Source: an uncultured Spirochaetaceae bacterium (GTDB lineage: Bacteria > Spirochaetota > Spirochaetia > Sphaerochaetales > Sphaerochaetaceae). From it: a stretch of 64,000 nt of DNA. The DNA lies in contig CALXLB010000053.1 in the NCBI GenBank assembly GCA_944389085.1, positions 1 through 64,000 of the forward strand. Direction: 5' to 3'. Below the pieces are notes generated by a model. It made no database searches and had not been told where the DNA came from. It worked only from the letters and a program-made list of their open reading frames with translations. Within the stretch, counting starts at the first letter, position 1. The number at the start of each line of letters is the position of its first letter. A program made the position numbers and the translations under genes. Positions 44,847 through 54,619 of this stretch are shown here, piece by piece.

Positions 44847-46565
44847 CATGCCGAGGAATGTCTCGATTTCCTTCCTCAGTTCTTTTTCTGTCTCTGCAGC
44901 TTTTGCCTTATCGTCCGATCTTATAGAGAAATATATTTTGAGCTTAGGCTCAGTACCCGATGGGCGGACAACTACGGAGATTCCGCTCTCTGTGATGAAC
45001 TTCATGACGTCCGATACAGGAAGATCAATCTTCGTTTCTTTTCCATCCTTGTCGGTGGACACAGAGTTAAGGTAGTCATTTCTTGTTACAACTGGGCTGC
45101 CTGCAAATGATGCAGGTGGTTCGTTTCTCAGCTTCTTTGTCATGGCTTTCATCTTCTCGAATCCAGCTTCTCCATCGAATTCATAGCTGTGAAGAGTGTT
45201 GTAGAAATAACCATACTCAGCATAGAGCTCTGCAAGCACATCGAGGAGGCTCTTGCCTCTTTTCCTGTAGTATGCAGTCATATCTGCAATCATCATGGCA
45301 CCATCTACTGCATCTTTGTCACGGACATAGCTGCCTGTGAGATAGCCATAGCTTTCCTCGAAGCCAAGGATGTATCTGTCTTCTTCGCCATCTTTTTCCA
45401 GCAGTCCGATCTGCTCGCCGATGTATTTGAAGCCAGTAAGGACCTCTCTCATCTCAATGCCGTAGTGCTCTGCGATTCTTGTTGCCATATCTGTCGTGAC
45501 AATTGTTTTCACTACGACAGGCTTCTTCGGCATTTTGCCGAGTTCATTTCTTCTTGTTGCAATCCAGTTGAGGAGAAGCACACCAGTTTCGTTGCCTGTG
45601 AGAAGAGTGTAATCACCATCTTTGTTCGGTACAGCGATACCGACTCTGTCGGAGTCCGGATCTGTTGCGATGAGGATATCACTGCCTGTGGCTTTGACAT
45701 CTCTCAAGCCAAGTTCCAGCGCTTCCCTGATTTCCGGATTCGGATATGGGCATGTCGGGAAGTTGCCATCCGGATGTTCCTGTTCTTTCACAACATGGAT
45801 GTTGGTATAGCCATTCTTCTTGAGGCATGTCGTGACACATCTGAGGCCAGCTCCATTGAGCGGTGTGTAGACAATGGAAAGATTCTTGTCTCCATCATTG
45901 TCTTTCAGAAGGGACTGGTCTGAGACTGCATCGATAAAGGCATTGACTGTCTCTTCTCCAATCCATTCGATAGTACCAGCCTTGATTCCTTCTTCGAATG
46001 GGATTCTCTTTATAGAAGTGAAGATGTCGATATCATTGATTGCCTTCTGTATGGCTTCTGCCGCTTTTGTTGTGATCTGGCACCCGTCCGGACCATAGAC
46101 TTTATAGCCGTTGTATTTTGCTGGGTTATGGCTTGCTGTTACGACAATACCGCCTGAACACTTGAGATGACGTACAGCAAATGAGAGGGATGGGGTTGGC
46201 ATCAGCTCTGTGTACATATGCACCTTGATTCCATTGGCTGCGAAGACCGAGGCTGCTGTCTGAGCAAAGAGATCTGATTTGATTCTGCTGTCATGTGCCA
46301 CCGCAACCGATGGATTGGGGAATGTTGCGTTGAGATAATCTGAATATCCCTGGCTGGCTTTGGCAACTGTCATTACATTCATTCTGTTGGTTCCAGCTCC
46401 GATAACGCCTCTCAGTCCTCCTGTTCCGAATTCAAGGTCACGATAGAAGGCATCATTTATTTTTTCTTCATTGCCTTTGATAGACTCGAGTTCAGCCTTG
46501 AGGTCCTTGTCATAAAGTTCGTTCGAAAGCCACTGGAGGTATTTTGCCTCCGTTTCCTTTTCCAT
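44844..46565 (-). CDS. pgm: Phosphoglucomutase/phosphomannomutase (PGM2 type)
   Basis: 573 residues, the length of the long bacterial/PGM2 type. The phospho-serine is Ser145 in TASHNPAKYNGYK, the metal loop is DPDSDRVG (302-309), the sugar loop GFEESYGYL and the phosphate-binding RPSGTEPKLKIY lies near the end. It interconverts hexose 1- and 6-phosphates, linking the glucose and mannose released by the neighbouring glycosidases with glycolysis. GGAGG precedes the start; it probably follows the mannosidase gene in one operon after a hairpin. Confidence 0.95.
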   Translation of the reverse strand: MEKETEAKYLQWLSNELYDKDLKAELESIKGNEEKINDAFYRDLEFGTGGLRGVIGAGTNRMNVMTVAKASQGYSDYLNATFPNPSVAVAHDSRIKSDLFAQTAASVFAANGIKVHMYTELMPTPSLSFAVRHLKCSGGIVVTASHNPAKYNGYKVYGPDGCQITTKAAEAIQKAINDIDIFTSIKRIPFEEGIKAGTIEWIGEETVNAFIDAVSDQSLLKDNDGDKNLSIVYTPLNGAGLRCVTTCLKKNGYTNIHVVKEQEHPDGNFPTCPYPNPEIREALELGLRDVKATGSDILIATDPDSDRVGIAVPNKDGDYTLLTGNETGVLLLNWIATRRNELGKMPKKPVVVKTIVTTDMATRIAEHYGIEMREVLTGFKYIGEQIGLLEKDGEEDRYILGFEESYGYLTGSYVRDKDAVDGAMMIADMTAYYRKRGKSLLDVLAELYAEYGYFYNTLHSYEFDGEAGFEKMKAMTKKLRNEPPASFAGSPVVTRNDYLNSVSTDKDGKETKIDLPVSDVMKFITESGISVVVRPSGTEPKLKIYFSIRSDDKAKAAETEKELRKEIETFLGM

Positions 46566-46579
46566 ATTTTCCTCCTTCT

Positions 46580-46603
46580 TAAAGAGCCGGTTGCCCGGCT
46601 CTG
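46580..46603 (-). terminator. Hairpin between mannosidase and phosphoglucomutase genes
   Basis: AGAGCCGG and CCGGCTCT pair across about four bases, followed on the minus strand by TTTAAG. It may partly terminate the mannosidase transcript. Confidence 0.6.
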
Positions 46604-46615
46604 ATCCCGTGTGAT

Positions 46616-49567
46616 TCAGATATTCTCTGCGATAGTGATAATCTCAAACGGAGCATATTCGATTTTCTCCGTCCAGCCTTCATGATCCTCGAGCATGTTG
46701 AGTGTCTCAACCTTCCTGCCCAGATCCAGAGAACCTCTCTTTCCATCCTGTTCGGAGAGGCGGTAAATGATCTTCTTGCCATCCTCTGAGAGCTTAGCAG
46801 CTTCAAGATAGAGTGGTCCGAAATCCCATGAGGCCTTGAGATTGTCGCTGTTCTTCACAAGCGGAGTATTGTACTCGATAGCTCTTCTGTTGATTCCAGC
46901 CTCGACTGCACTTCCGCTGTGCGGGAGGATTGTAAGACAGAAATCATGGTGACCGATATCGGACATGATATCCGGCCTGATATTAGATCTGAGAAGGCTG
47001 ACAGAGAAACCATCTGTCTGTACGCCGAGCCCATACTTTCCTTCATTGATTACAGCAATGCCGCCATCCGCTTCGGAGAAGTCCGTCCAGAGATGTGTTG
47101 AGACTTCGAATCTTGCCTGCTGCCAGGTTGTGTTCCTGTGGTTCTCGCGTACTGCGTAACCAGCGCTTGTGTCCGTTACGAGAGCTCTTGAGAGTACATT
47201 GCATGCATACTCAGCTTTCATGAGCTTGTGTTTCTCGTCCCAGTCGACGATATGCTCAGTCTCAATCTCAGGAGAGGAGGCGAAGAGCCTTATCACCATC
47301 TTCCATGTGCTCTTGTCTCCAGGAGTTCTGAGAACTGTTGAGAACTCTGCCATCTGGCTGTCTGCTGCATCCAGAGAAAGTGGTTTCTCGACTTTGAGGC
47401 CGTACTCAACCTCATCGTAATTAGGAAGGATGTCCCATGCATCGTACATACCTGGTGTATCCTGATAAAGATGAAGCTTGTTGAAGTTTCCTTTGACCCA
47501 TTCTCTTCCGGTTTTTATGTCTTTCAGGCTCTTGATAGCTCCATCTGCTGCAAACTCGATTGTATAGAACGGAGTTCCCGCTTTCAGGCCATCAACCTTG
47601 AGCCATGCTGTATCGCTGGAAGTTTTGTCTTCTATGGTTCCAGAGGAGAGTGAAGCAATGGCGGGGTAGGCGAAGAAGCCTTTCTTGCCATGTCTTACGC
47701 TCTTTCCTTTCTCCGATTCGATGAAATGCACTCCCGTTCTCTGCCAGTTGAGGGAGTTGAAATAATATTCACCGGACTGGGCAAGAATCTTGTCCAGAGC
47801 TTCGTCTATGCTGCGGTAATCGGCTATGGCATCCTCATATACAGGATTGATGTGGCTGCCAGGAAGAATGTCGTGGAACTGGTTCAGGAGGAATCTCTTG
47901 TATTCTGTCCTGATTTCCTCTGCAGGATATTCTTTTCCGCTTGCTTTCCTGATGAGGGAGACAATCTCGGTATTCCTGAACTTGGATTCAAGCATTCTGT
48001 TGTAGGCTTTGAGGTTTGACTTTGTCGTGAAAGTACCACGGTGCATTTCAAGATAAAGCTCACCATCCCAGACAGAGAGTTCTGTATTTCCATCAAAATT
48101 GCTGTGGAGATATTCATCAGCTCTCATGTGCTTTGTCTTAGGCATCACAGAAAGCTTGTCGAAGCGATGCATCATCTCAATCATCTCTTCGGTAGGACCG
48201 CTTCCGCCATCTCCATAGCCGAACATCGAGAGTGTTGCTCCACCTTTTTCCTTGTCCTGATATGCATCCCAGTTCTCCATGATCTGGCTTGGCATATTCC
48301 ATGTGATGAAATGCGTAGGAGGTACACATGCATAGATCATCGTACCGTCCAGACCCTTCCAGAGGAAGTTGTTATGCGGGAAGCGGTTTGTATCGTTCCA
48401 TGTGGACATCTTGTTGGAGATGAAGTAATTCACTCCTGATTTCTTGAGTATCTGCGGCAGAATCCAGCTGTTGCCGAAGACATCCGGAAGCCATGCTGTG
48501 TCAACTGTCAGGCCAAAAGCCTTTCTGTAGTAATGCTGTCCGTAGAGGCACTGCCTGATGAGGCTCTCTGCAGATGGGATATTGCAATCGGGTTCGACAT
48601 ACATAGCTCCCACTGGCTCGAACTGTCCGCTCTTGATCTTCTCTTTCAGTTCAGCAAAGAGATCAGGATGATACTTCTCCAGTGTCTCATATACATAAGG
48701 CTGTGTATGTGTGTAATGGAAATCAGGGTACTGATCCATCAGCCTCATCTGGATGAGTATTGTTCTGGCATTCTTCTCGACGACATGGATCCTTCTCCAG
48801 TAATAGGCGATGTCGAGATGGGAGTGTCCTACAAGAGCCACATTGCCAGATGATCTGAAATCTGTATTCTGGAAAATTCTCCTGTCAATGTATTCGCGGG
48901 CTTTATCTGCACCTTCGAATGTCTCAAAATTGACGAAATTCAATGCAGCGTTGAGTTCTTTTGCGATATATGCTCTAGCATCTTCATCGAAATGCTTTGA
49001 CTTTGTGACATCGATAAGCAGCGTCATATCGTAATAAAGGCCCAGGACATCCTTGTTAAGCGTTACGATATACATGCCTGTAAAAATCTGGCGGCAGCCT
49101 CTTGATGCCATTGATTCAGGATTTCTCTCATCATCTGGCTTGGATCTGTTATAGCCTTCGATGTCGATTTCGACTTTTCCATCCTTGCCGATGAAAGGGG
49201 AGAGCAGCATTCTGTCCCTGTTGGGGTCAATGCCACCGGCATAGCGGCCATTGACTTTGATCAGCATTTCAGCAGCTGTATGATGATAGAGCCACAGCTC
49301 TTTGTCCCTCATCTCTTCAGGAATAGTGATACTGCCCTTGATGAACGCCGTTCCATCTGGTGTGAAGTACATATCGCCGTTTATAAGTGGGCGCCATCCT
49401 TCCGGGTAGTACTCAAACTGGTCTTCGCTGATCTGCCTGGCATCGCGTATCTGGAGATCGGTAATCTCCACCTTTTCTTTTATGATTCCTCTTCTCAGCC
49501 ATGAGTATCTGAGATCTGTCCATTCCTCAGGTCTCATGCTTCTTCTGATGACTTCTACAAATGCCAT
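46616..49567 (-). CDS. GH38 alpha-mannosidase
   Basis: 983 residues, no signal peptide, so cytoplasmic. The zinc site is His248 and Asp252 in VGHSHLDIAYYW with the second His at 250; the nucleophile is Asp362 in TAWLPDVFGNSWILPQIL. FISNKMSTWNDTNRFPHNNFLWKG and the C-terminal beta domains follow the GH38 order. Bacterial members of this length release mannose from alpha-mannosides, including N-glycan-derived oligosaccharides. TAAGGAGG precedes the start. Confidence 0.95.
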   Translation of the reverse strand: MAFVEVIRRSMRPEEWTDLRYSWLRRGIIKEKVEITDLQIRDARQISEDQFEYYPEGWRPLINGDMYFTPDGTAFIKGSITIPEEMRDKELWLYHHTAAEMLIKVNGRYAGGIDPNRDRMLLSPFIGKDGKVEIDIEGYNRSKPDDERNPESMASRGCRQIFTGMYIVTLNKDVLGLYYDMTLLIDVTKSKHFDEDARAYIAKELNAALNFVNFETFEGADKAREYIDRRIFQNTDFRSSGNVALVGHSHLDIAYYWRRIHVVEKNARTILIQMRLMDQYPDFHYTHTQPYVYETLEKYHPDLFAELKEKIKSGQFEPVGAMYVEPDCNIPSAESLIRQCLYGQHYYRKAFGLTVDTAWLPDVFGNSWILPQILKKSGVNYFISNKMSTWNDTNRFPHNNFLWKGLDGTMIYACVPPTHFITWNMPSQIMENWDAYQDKEKGGATLSMFGYGDGGSGPTEEMIEMMHRFDKLSVMPKTKHMRADEYLHSNFDGNTELSVWDGELYLEMHRGTFTTKSNLKAYNRMLESKFRNTEIVSLIRKASGKEYPAEEIRTEYKRFLLNQFHDILPGSHINPVYEDAIADYRSIDEALDKILAQSGEYYFNSLNWQRTGVHFIESEKGKSVRHGKKGFFAYPAIASLSSGTIEDKTSSDTAWLKVDGLKAGTPFYTIEFAADGAIKSLKDIKTGREWVKGNFNKLHLYQDTPGMYDAWDILPNYDEVEYGLKVEKPLSLDAADSQMAEFSTVLRTPGDKSTWKMVIRLFASSPEIETEHIVDWDEKHKLMKAEYACNVLSRALVTDTSAGYAVRENHRNTTWQQARFEVSTHLWTDFSEADGGIAVINEGKYGLGVQTDGFSVSLLRSNIRPDIMSDIGHHDFCLTILPHSGSAVEAGINRRAIEYNTPLVKNSDNLKASWDFGPLYLEAAKLSEDGKKIIYRLSEQDGKRGSLDLGRKVETLNMLEDHEGWTEKIEYAPFEIITIAENI

Positions 49568-49577
49568 ATCCCCCTCC

Positions 49578-49814
49578 TTATGCCATATCCCAGAAATATG
49601 GTTTCTTGCGGATTGCCTCGATATGGACAGTCTCCCCCAGATCGCGGAGGATTTCCTTTTCCATCCAATCTGTGCATCTGTTGAGAATCAGGCACTTCGA
49701 GCATTCGCCTCTAAAGACAAGCCTGAGCGTTCCGTTTTCGTATGATACGAATTCTACCCAACCTCCATCGCCTCTCAGCTTTGGAGCAAGCGTTTTGACG
49801 ATATATTCTTCCAT
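49578..49814 (-). CDS. Stand-alone NifU C-terminal-like protein
   Basis: 78 residues. LRGDGGWVEFVSYENGTLRLVFRGECSKCLILNRCTDWMEKEI matches the NifU C-terminal (Nfu) domain, with the Cys-x2-Cys in GECSKC that binds a bridging iron-sulfur cluster, plus a third Cys seven residues later that is unusual. It would carry Fe-S clusters in the cytosol. It lies 10 bases before the mannosidase gene and may be co-transcribed. The promoter is of the leaderless type. Confidence 0.78.
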   Translation of the reverse strand: MEEYIVKTLAPKLRGDGGWVEFVSYENGTLRLVFRGECSKCLILNRCTDWMEKEILRDLGETVHIEAIRKKPYFWDMA

Positions 49815-49820
49815 AATGCT

Positions 49821-49826
49821 ATTTTA
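49821..49826 (-). promoter_or_regulatory. -10 box of the NifU-like gene, leaderless arrangement
   Basis: Minus-strand TAAAAT exactly six bases before the ATG at 49814; no Shine-Dalgarno sequence. Confidence 0.45.
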
Positions 49827-49924
49827 AACTAAGGTTTTCACAGCTGTAGGTCAGATTCTGCTACTGAAGTGACATTTTCTTGCTAATCTTTGCTGTGAAG
49901 GATGGAAAAAGCTCTCTGTAATTA

Positions 49925-49933
49925 TGATACTAT
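49925..49933 (+). promoter_or_regulatory. Extended -10 box of the beta-galactosidase gene
   Basis: TGATACTAT ends six bases before the ATG at 49940; the six bases are CGGGGT. TATGAT at 49923-49928 is an alternative. Confidence 0.4.
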
Positions 49934-49939
49934 CGGGGT

Positions 49940-52891
49940 ATGAAGCTTGAAAAATATTACGAGGATCTTTCTGTCCACCATGTAGGAACGGAAAGAAGCA
50001 GAGCATATTACATGCCACAGAATGAGAAAGGAGAAGATACTTCTCTTCTTTTATCAGGAAATGACTGGCGCGTTCATGTCTATCCGTCTCCTGAGGATGT
50101 GGATGGATCATTCATCAATGCTGATTTCGATCCATCCGGATTTGATACGATTCCTGTCCCGTCAACGCTGGAGATGCTTGGCTATGTGAGAAAGCAGTAC
50201 ACGAATGTGAACTATCCGATTCCATATGACCCTCCATATGTTCCTGTTGATAATCCAACTGCAGCATATATTCTCGATTTCAGGAAAGAGAAGAAGGCTG
50301 GAAGAAGCTATTATCTTTATTTTGAAGGAGTTGATTCAGCTTATTTTGTCTACCTCAATGGTATAGAGATCGGATATAGCGAAGTGCCGCACAGTCCTTC
50401 TGAGTTTGATGTCACATCAGCCCTCCGCGATGGTGATAACAGGCTCTCTGTCGTGGTTCTCAAATATTCTGATGGCACTTATCTGGAAGATCAGGATAAG
50501 TTCCGCTGGTCCGGAATCTTCCGTGATGTCTATCTTCTCGACAGACCAGAAGAGCATATCAAAGATTATAGCGTCACTGCGGATATGACGGGACTTGTTA
50601 CAGTCTCTTTCACATCTCTTATCGGTAAGCCGGATATTGCTGTAACGCTCTGTGACAGAGAAGGTAATGAGATCGGAAGGGGAATGTCTGATGGTTCTCC
50701 TCTTTCATTCCGTATTGATAATCCTCATCTCTGGAGTGCTGAGGATCCTTATCTTTATACCATTACACTCGATGTGCCAGGCGAGAGAATTGTGCAGAAA
50801 ACAGGCTGCAGAAGTGTCTGGATCGAGAATTCTGTTGTTCTTTTCAATGGTAGGGCTGTGAAATTCCTGGGGGCTAACAGGCATGAGAGCAATCCAAAAA
50901 CCGGAGCGACCGTTACCCGCGAGGATACTCTGCAGGATCTGAGGATGATGAAGGCTTATAACTTCAATACCATCAGGACAAGCCATTATCCGGATGCTCC
51001 ATGGTTTTATCAGATGTGTGATGAATATGGCTTCTATGTAGTCTCTGAAGCCGACGTGGAGTGTCATGGTGTCTCCCATCTTCAGGGTGGTTCCCATCAG
51101 TGGAATTTTGATACCATCGCCAGGGACAGAAGATTCCTGCCAGCAATTCTTGACCGTAATGAGAGAAATGTCGAAGTGAATAAGAATTCTCCATCTGTAT
51201 TCATGTGGTCATTGGGCAATGAATCAGGATGGGGTGAGTGCTTTGTGGAGACTGCCTATCGGGTAAGAGAACTGGATCCTACACGTCTGATTCATTATGA
51301 AGGAGCTATGCACTCCGTTCTTCATGGTGTGGAAGTCAATGATGATATGCTGGACGTTGACAGCTTCATGTACAATGAAGTCTCATTCATGGACAGCTAC
51401 TTCCCCGATCCGAAACATACAAAGCCTGCATTCCTCTGCGAATATATCCATTCAATGGGCAACGGCCCTGGAGATATCGAGGAGTATGTAGAGGTTATCA
51501 GGAAACATGATGAAATCATGGGAGGCTGTGCCTGGGAGTGGTGCGATCACGCAACTTATGAAGGCGAGGATCCTGCCCATGGGCCAATGTATCATTATGG
51601 CGGCGATGCAGGGGAGTTCCCCCAGGATGGCAATTTCTGCCTGGACGGGCTTGTTTATCCTGACAGAAGACCTCATACGGGACTTCTTGAATATGGCAAT
51701 GTGCTTCGTCCTGTGCGTGCTTTTCTTACAGGCAGGTCTGATGATGAGCTCTTTGTGACTTTCCGCAACTGGTACTCATTCCGCTCGCTTGATGACATTG
51801 AAGCAGTTTATGAGATAAAGGAACATGGTGCGGTCATTGCATCTGGCTGCCTTGCACTTTCTGCCTTGGCCGGGGAGGAGGAGACAGCTTCCATCCCGCT
51901 TCCTGAAATGGGAGACAAGGATGTCTATCTGAATGTCTTCTATCGTCTTGCAGGAGAGCGGGAGCTGATGGATAAGGGGCTTGTTCTCGGTTTTGATCAG
52001 ATACTTCTCTCTTCAGGTAAGGAAAATGAGACGGCAATAGAAGCCAATGGCAAGGTTTCTGTATCATCCGATGATAAGCATTTCAGAGTCTCAGGAAAGA
52101 ATTTCGAATATCTTTTTGACAGAAGAAGGGCTGTGCTTGTCTCTGCGAAGATTGATGGAAAGGAACGTCTTGCCTCTCCGATGGAATGGACGCTCTGGAG
52201 AGCTCCTACAGATAATGACAGGAAAATCAAGATACAGTGGAAGGAAGCTAATTTCGACAGAGCCCAGCCGAGAGCTGTTTCATCTGAAATATCTACTGAG
52301 GGCAGCATCGCTTTGCTTTCCTTTGATTTCCATCTTGCAGCGGTTTCCCTTCAGCCTTTCATGAGAGGCAGTGTGCAGATGAGCGTCAATGGAGAAGGGG
52401 AGATCCTGCTTTCAGTCAGAACTGTCAGAGATCCTGTATTCCCGTTCTTCCCGCGCTTTGGAGCATTCTTCCGCCTTGTATCAGATGGCAGCGATAACTG
52501 TTCTTATTATGGATATGGTCCGCATGAAAGCTATATTGATAAGCATCGTGCATCGCGAGTTGATTATTTCTCGCTTCCTGTCTCCCAGATGCATGAGGAT
52601 TATATTGTCCCGCAGGAAAATGGCAGTCACTGGCATGTCACAGAGCTCTCTGTCGGGTCTCTGAAAGCTCATTCCGCTCAGCCTTTCTCATTCAATGCCT
52701 CTTACTATACTGCAGAAGAGCTGGAGAGGGCCAAGCATAATTACGAGCTGAAAGAAGATGGTTCTCTCTGCGTTCATCTTGATTACCGTCAGAGCGGTAT
52801 CGGCTCAGGATCCTGCGGCCCGCAGCTTGTGAATAAGTATCAGCTTTCTGAACGCCATATAGACTGGGATATTGTCATTTCATTTATCTGA
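49940..52891 (+). CDS. lacZ: GH2 beta-galactosidase (LacZ type)
   Basis: 983 residues with the five-domain LacZ plan and no signal peptide. The jellyroll has DRFRWSG-like DKFRWSGIFRDVYLL; the TIM barrel has NRHESNPKTGATVTREDTLQDL, TSHYPDAPWFYQMCDEYG, the acid/base Glu428 in WSLGNESGWG and the nucleophile Glu501 in LCEYIHSMGNGPG. The C-terminal Bgal_small_N domain (YYGYGPHESYIDKHRAS, SQMHEDYIVPQENGSH) is present. It hydrolyses beta-galactosides, for example lactose or pectin side-chain galactans. Its stop overlaps the end of the convergent kinase gene by 12 bases. Confidence 0.95.
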   Translation: MKLEKYYEDLSVHHVGTERSRAYYMPQNEKGEDTSLLLSGNDWRVHVYPSPEDVDGSFINADFDPSGFDTIPVPSTLEMLGYVRKQYTNVNYPIPYDPPYVPVDNPTAAYILDFRKEKKAGRSYYLYFEGVDSAYFVYLNGIEIGYSEVPHSPSEFDVTSALRDGDNRLSVVVLKYSDGTYLEDQDKFRWSGIFRDVYLLDRPEEHIKDYSVTADMTGLVTVSFTSLIGKPDIAVTLCDREGNEIGRGMSDGSPLSFRIDNPHLWSAEDPYLYTITLDVPGERIVQKTGCRSVWIENSVVLFNGRAVKFLGANRHESNPKTGATVTREDTLQDLRMMKAYNFNTIRTSHYPDAPWFYQMCDEYGFYVVSEADVECHGVSHLQGGSHQWNFDTIARDRRFLPAILDRNERNVEVNKNSPSVFMWSLGNESGWGECFVETAYRVRELDPTRLIHYEGAMHSVLHGVEVNDDMLDVDSFMYNEVSFMDSYFPDPKHTKPAFLCEYIHSMGNGPGDIEEYVEVIRKHDEIMGGCAWEWCDHATYEGEDPAHGPMYHYGGDAGEFPQDGNFCLDGLVYPDRRPHTGLLEYGNVLRPVRAFLTGRSDDELFVTFRNWYSFRSLDDIEAVYEIKEHGAVIASGCLALSALAGEEETASIPLPEMGDKDVYLNVFYRLAGERELMDKGLVLGFDQILLSSGKENETAIEANGKVSVSSDDKHFRVSGKNFEYLFDRRRAVLVSAKIDGKERLASPMEWTLWRAPTDNDRKIKIQWKEANFDRAQPRAVSSEISTEGSIALLSFDFHLAAVSLQPFMRGSVQMSVNGEGEILLSVRTVRDPVFPFFPRFGAFFRLVSDGSDNCSYYGYGPHESYIDKHRASRVDYFSLPVSQMHEDYIVPQENGSHWHVTELSVGSLKAHSAQPFSFNASYYTAEELERAKHNYELKEDGSLCVHLDYRQSGIGSGSCGPQLVNKYQLSERHIDWDIVISFI

Positions 52892-54619
52892 TCTGAGTGC
52901 CGGAGGATTCTCTCCGGCATTCCTTATTGCAGGGATTGTGATGATGATTTCTGATTTATAGTAGGGGATGGAAGAGACAGAGATTGAGACATTCTCTTCT
53001 CCATAGAAGCGTATGAGCCGCTGATATGTGTTCCTTACTCCGATGTGACCTTCATTTCCCGTTCTTTTCATGATTGAGAGGAACTTTTCTTCATCAAATC
53101 CCTCCCCATTGTCTGATATGCTGATTCTCAGCCAGTCTCCATCTTTTATGAATGATGTGACTATTTCAGGCTGCTGTACCCATGTACTTCCATCAGTGAT
53201 GCCGAAACCATGCTTTATGGAGTTTTCTATGAAAGGCTGCAGAAGCATTTTGAGAATCCGTTCATCCATTGCTCCTGGACTTTCTTCATGCCTGTAGCTG
53301 ATTTCTTTTCTGAAGCGGCCGTTCATTATCCTTATATAAGCCATGTCATGCTGGATTTCATCCCTGATTGTGATTGTCTCACTCCCATATGAGAGAACGG
53401 TCCGGAGGTATAGCGACAAGGCCCTTGTCATCTCTGCCGAACTTGCACCATTGCCTGTCTGTATCTCCTGCTGTATGCACTCAAGCGTGTTATAGAGAAA
53501 ATGAGGTGTCAGCTGTTCCGAAAGGAGCTGCATCTCCGTCCTTGTTTGTTTTTCCTGTTCTTCCCTGATTTCCTCAATCTGGGTCTCGATGGTATGTCCC
53601 ATTCTGGAAATGGCATCTCTAAGGTCTCCCAGTTCATCGTTGCCGGAGAAATCAGCTTTTGCGTCGTAGTTGCCTCTCTCTATCTGACTAACAGTTGCTT
53701 TGAGCTTTCCGACAGGAGAGGTCACATAGCGTTTGAGCATGGTGGAAAGGCCGAAGAAGAGTGCGATTAGGATTACTGCAGCAGCAAGAAGTGAGGAAAT
53801 GCCGGTACTTATCAGAGAGAGAAAGCTTTCTCTGAGATCTGTCCTGCTGACTATGACAGAACCTGAAAATGGCAGCGTTGTCCGGTAGAGATAGTTTCCA
53901 TTTTCTTCGGAACCTCCATCTTTTTCCGGGATTTTCGTTCCTTGCATACCGGATACGATCGTACCTTGGTTATTCACCAATATGCTGTCTTCTGGCAGAA
54001 GTGAATGGATCCACTCAGCAGATATGAGAACAACTACAATGAAGTTTCCGGGACCTGAGGAGATCTTTGCCATTGTATACCAGTATTCTATTGGGAATAC
54101 ATATGGCAGTATATTGCCTTGTCCTCTTATGGGGCTTTGTCTTTCACGCAGAAGTGCTACTCCCTGGCAGCTATTGCTTTCTGCTTTTGTGATTACCGGT
54201 GAAGGGGATGGGATAAGTGAATCGCGGAAGAGCGAATATGTCTCTCCTGTCGCTGTGTTGATCATCAGCGTAGAAAGGACTGCAGGGTCGGAGGAGGAGA
54301 GAGCCATGAGTTCATTCTGTACTCTGATTCTGTTGTGTATCGAATCGGAACCCGGAACCTGCATCTCAAAGAGCTCTGCACTGAAATTCTCTGTTCCGAA
54401 GGCAGAAACAAAGCTTTCCGTAATGGTCCTGAGTGTCCTGTCCAGAGTTGTGGCTGCATTTCTTGCATTTTCCACAGCAGCTGCTTCTACTGTTCTTCTT
54501 GCTCCAAGAAGCCAGTAAGTGCCAAACGTCAGGACGAGGGCCAGCGCGAATATGATGATTACAGCAACTGTAAGTATTCTTGTTTTACGGATGATTGGCT
54601 GGTCGCGGAATGTTTTCAA
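52880..54619 (-). CDS. YesM-type sensor histidine kinase
   Basis: 579 residues. Membrane segments lie at about 14-38 and 270-293 around an extracytoplasmic sensor; a HAMP linker (294-346) and a helical stalk follow, then TPHFLYNTLE with His373, FIENSIKHG (Asn466), DNGEGFD (503-509) and GHIGVRN. It is coupled by a four-base overlap to the response regulator and faces the second ABC sugar operon, whose binding protein or substrate it probably senses. It reads into the lacZ stop codon from the other side. Confidence 0.93.
   Translation of the reverse strand: MKTFRDQPIIRKTRILTVAVIIIFALALVLTFGTYWLLGARRTVEAAAVENARNAATTLDRTLRTITESFVSAFGTENFSAELFEMQVPGSDSIHNRIRVQNELMALSSSDPAVLSTLMINTATGETYSLFRDSLIPSPSPVITKAESNSCQGVALLRERQSPIRGQGNILPYVFPIEYWYTMAKISSGPGNFIVVVLISAEWIHSLLPEDSILVNNQGTIVSGMQGTKIPEKDGGSEENGNYLYRTTLPFSGSVIVSRTDLRESFLSLISTGISSLLAAAVILIALFFGLSTMLKRYVTSPVGKLKATVSQIERGNYDAKADFSGNDELGDLRDAISRMGHTIETQIEEIREEQEKQTRTEMQLLSEQLTPHFLYNTLECIQQEIQTGNGASSAEMTRALSLYLRTVLSYGSETITIRDEIQHDMAYIRIMNGRFRKEISYRHEESPGAMDERILKMLLQPFIENSIKHGFGITDGSTWVQQPEIVTSFIKDGDWLRISISDNGEGFDEEKFLSIMKRTGNEGHIGVRNTYQRLIRFYGEENVSISVSSIPYYKSEIIITIPAIRNAGENPPALRSDK

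Noticed and set aside
45189-45923. 244-codon plus-strand frame across phosphoglucomutase
   Set aside because: Antisense to a gene with all catalytic motifs; composition is Cys and His rich as expected for a shadow.
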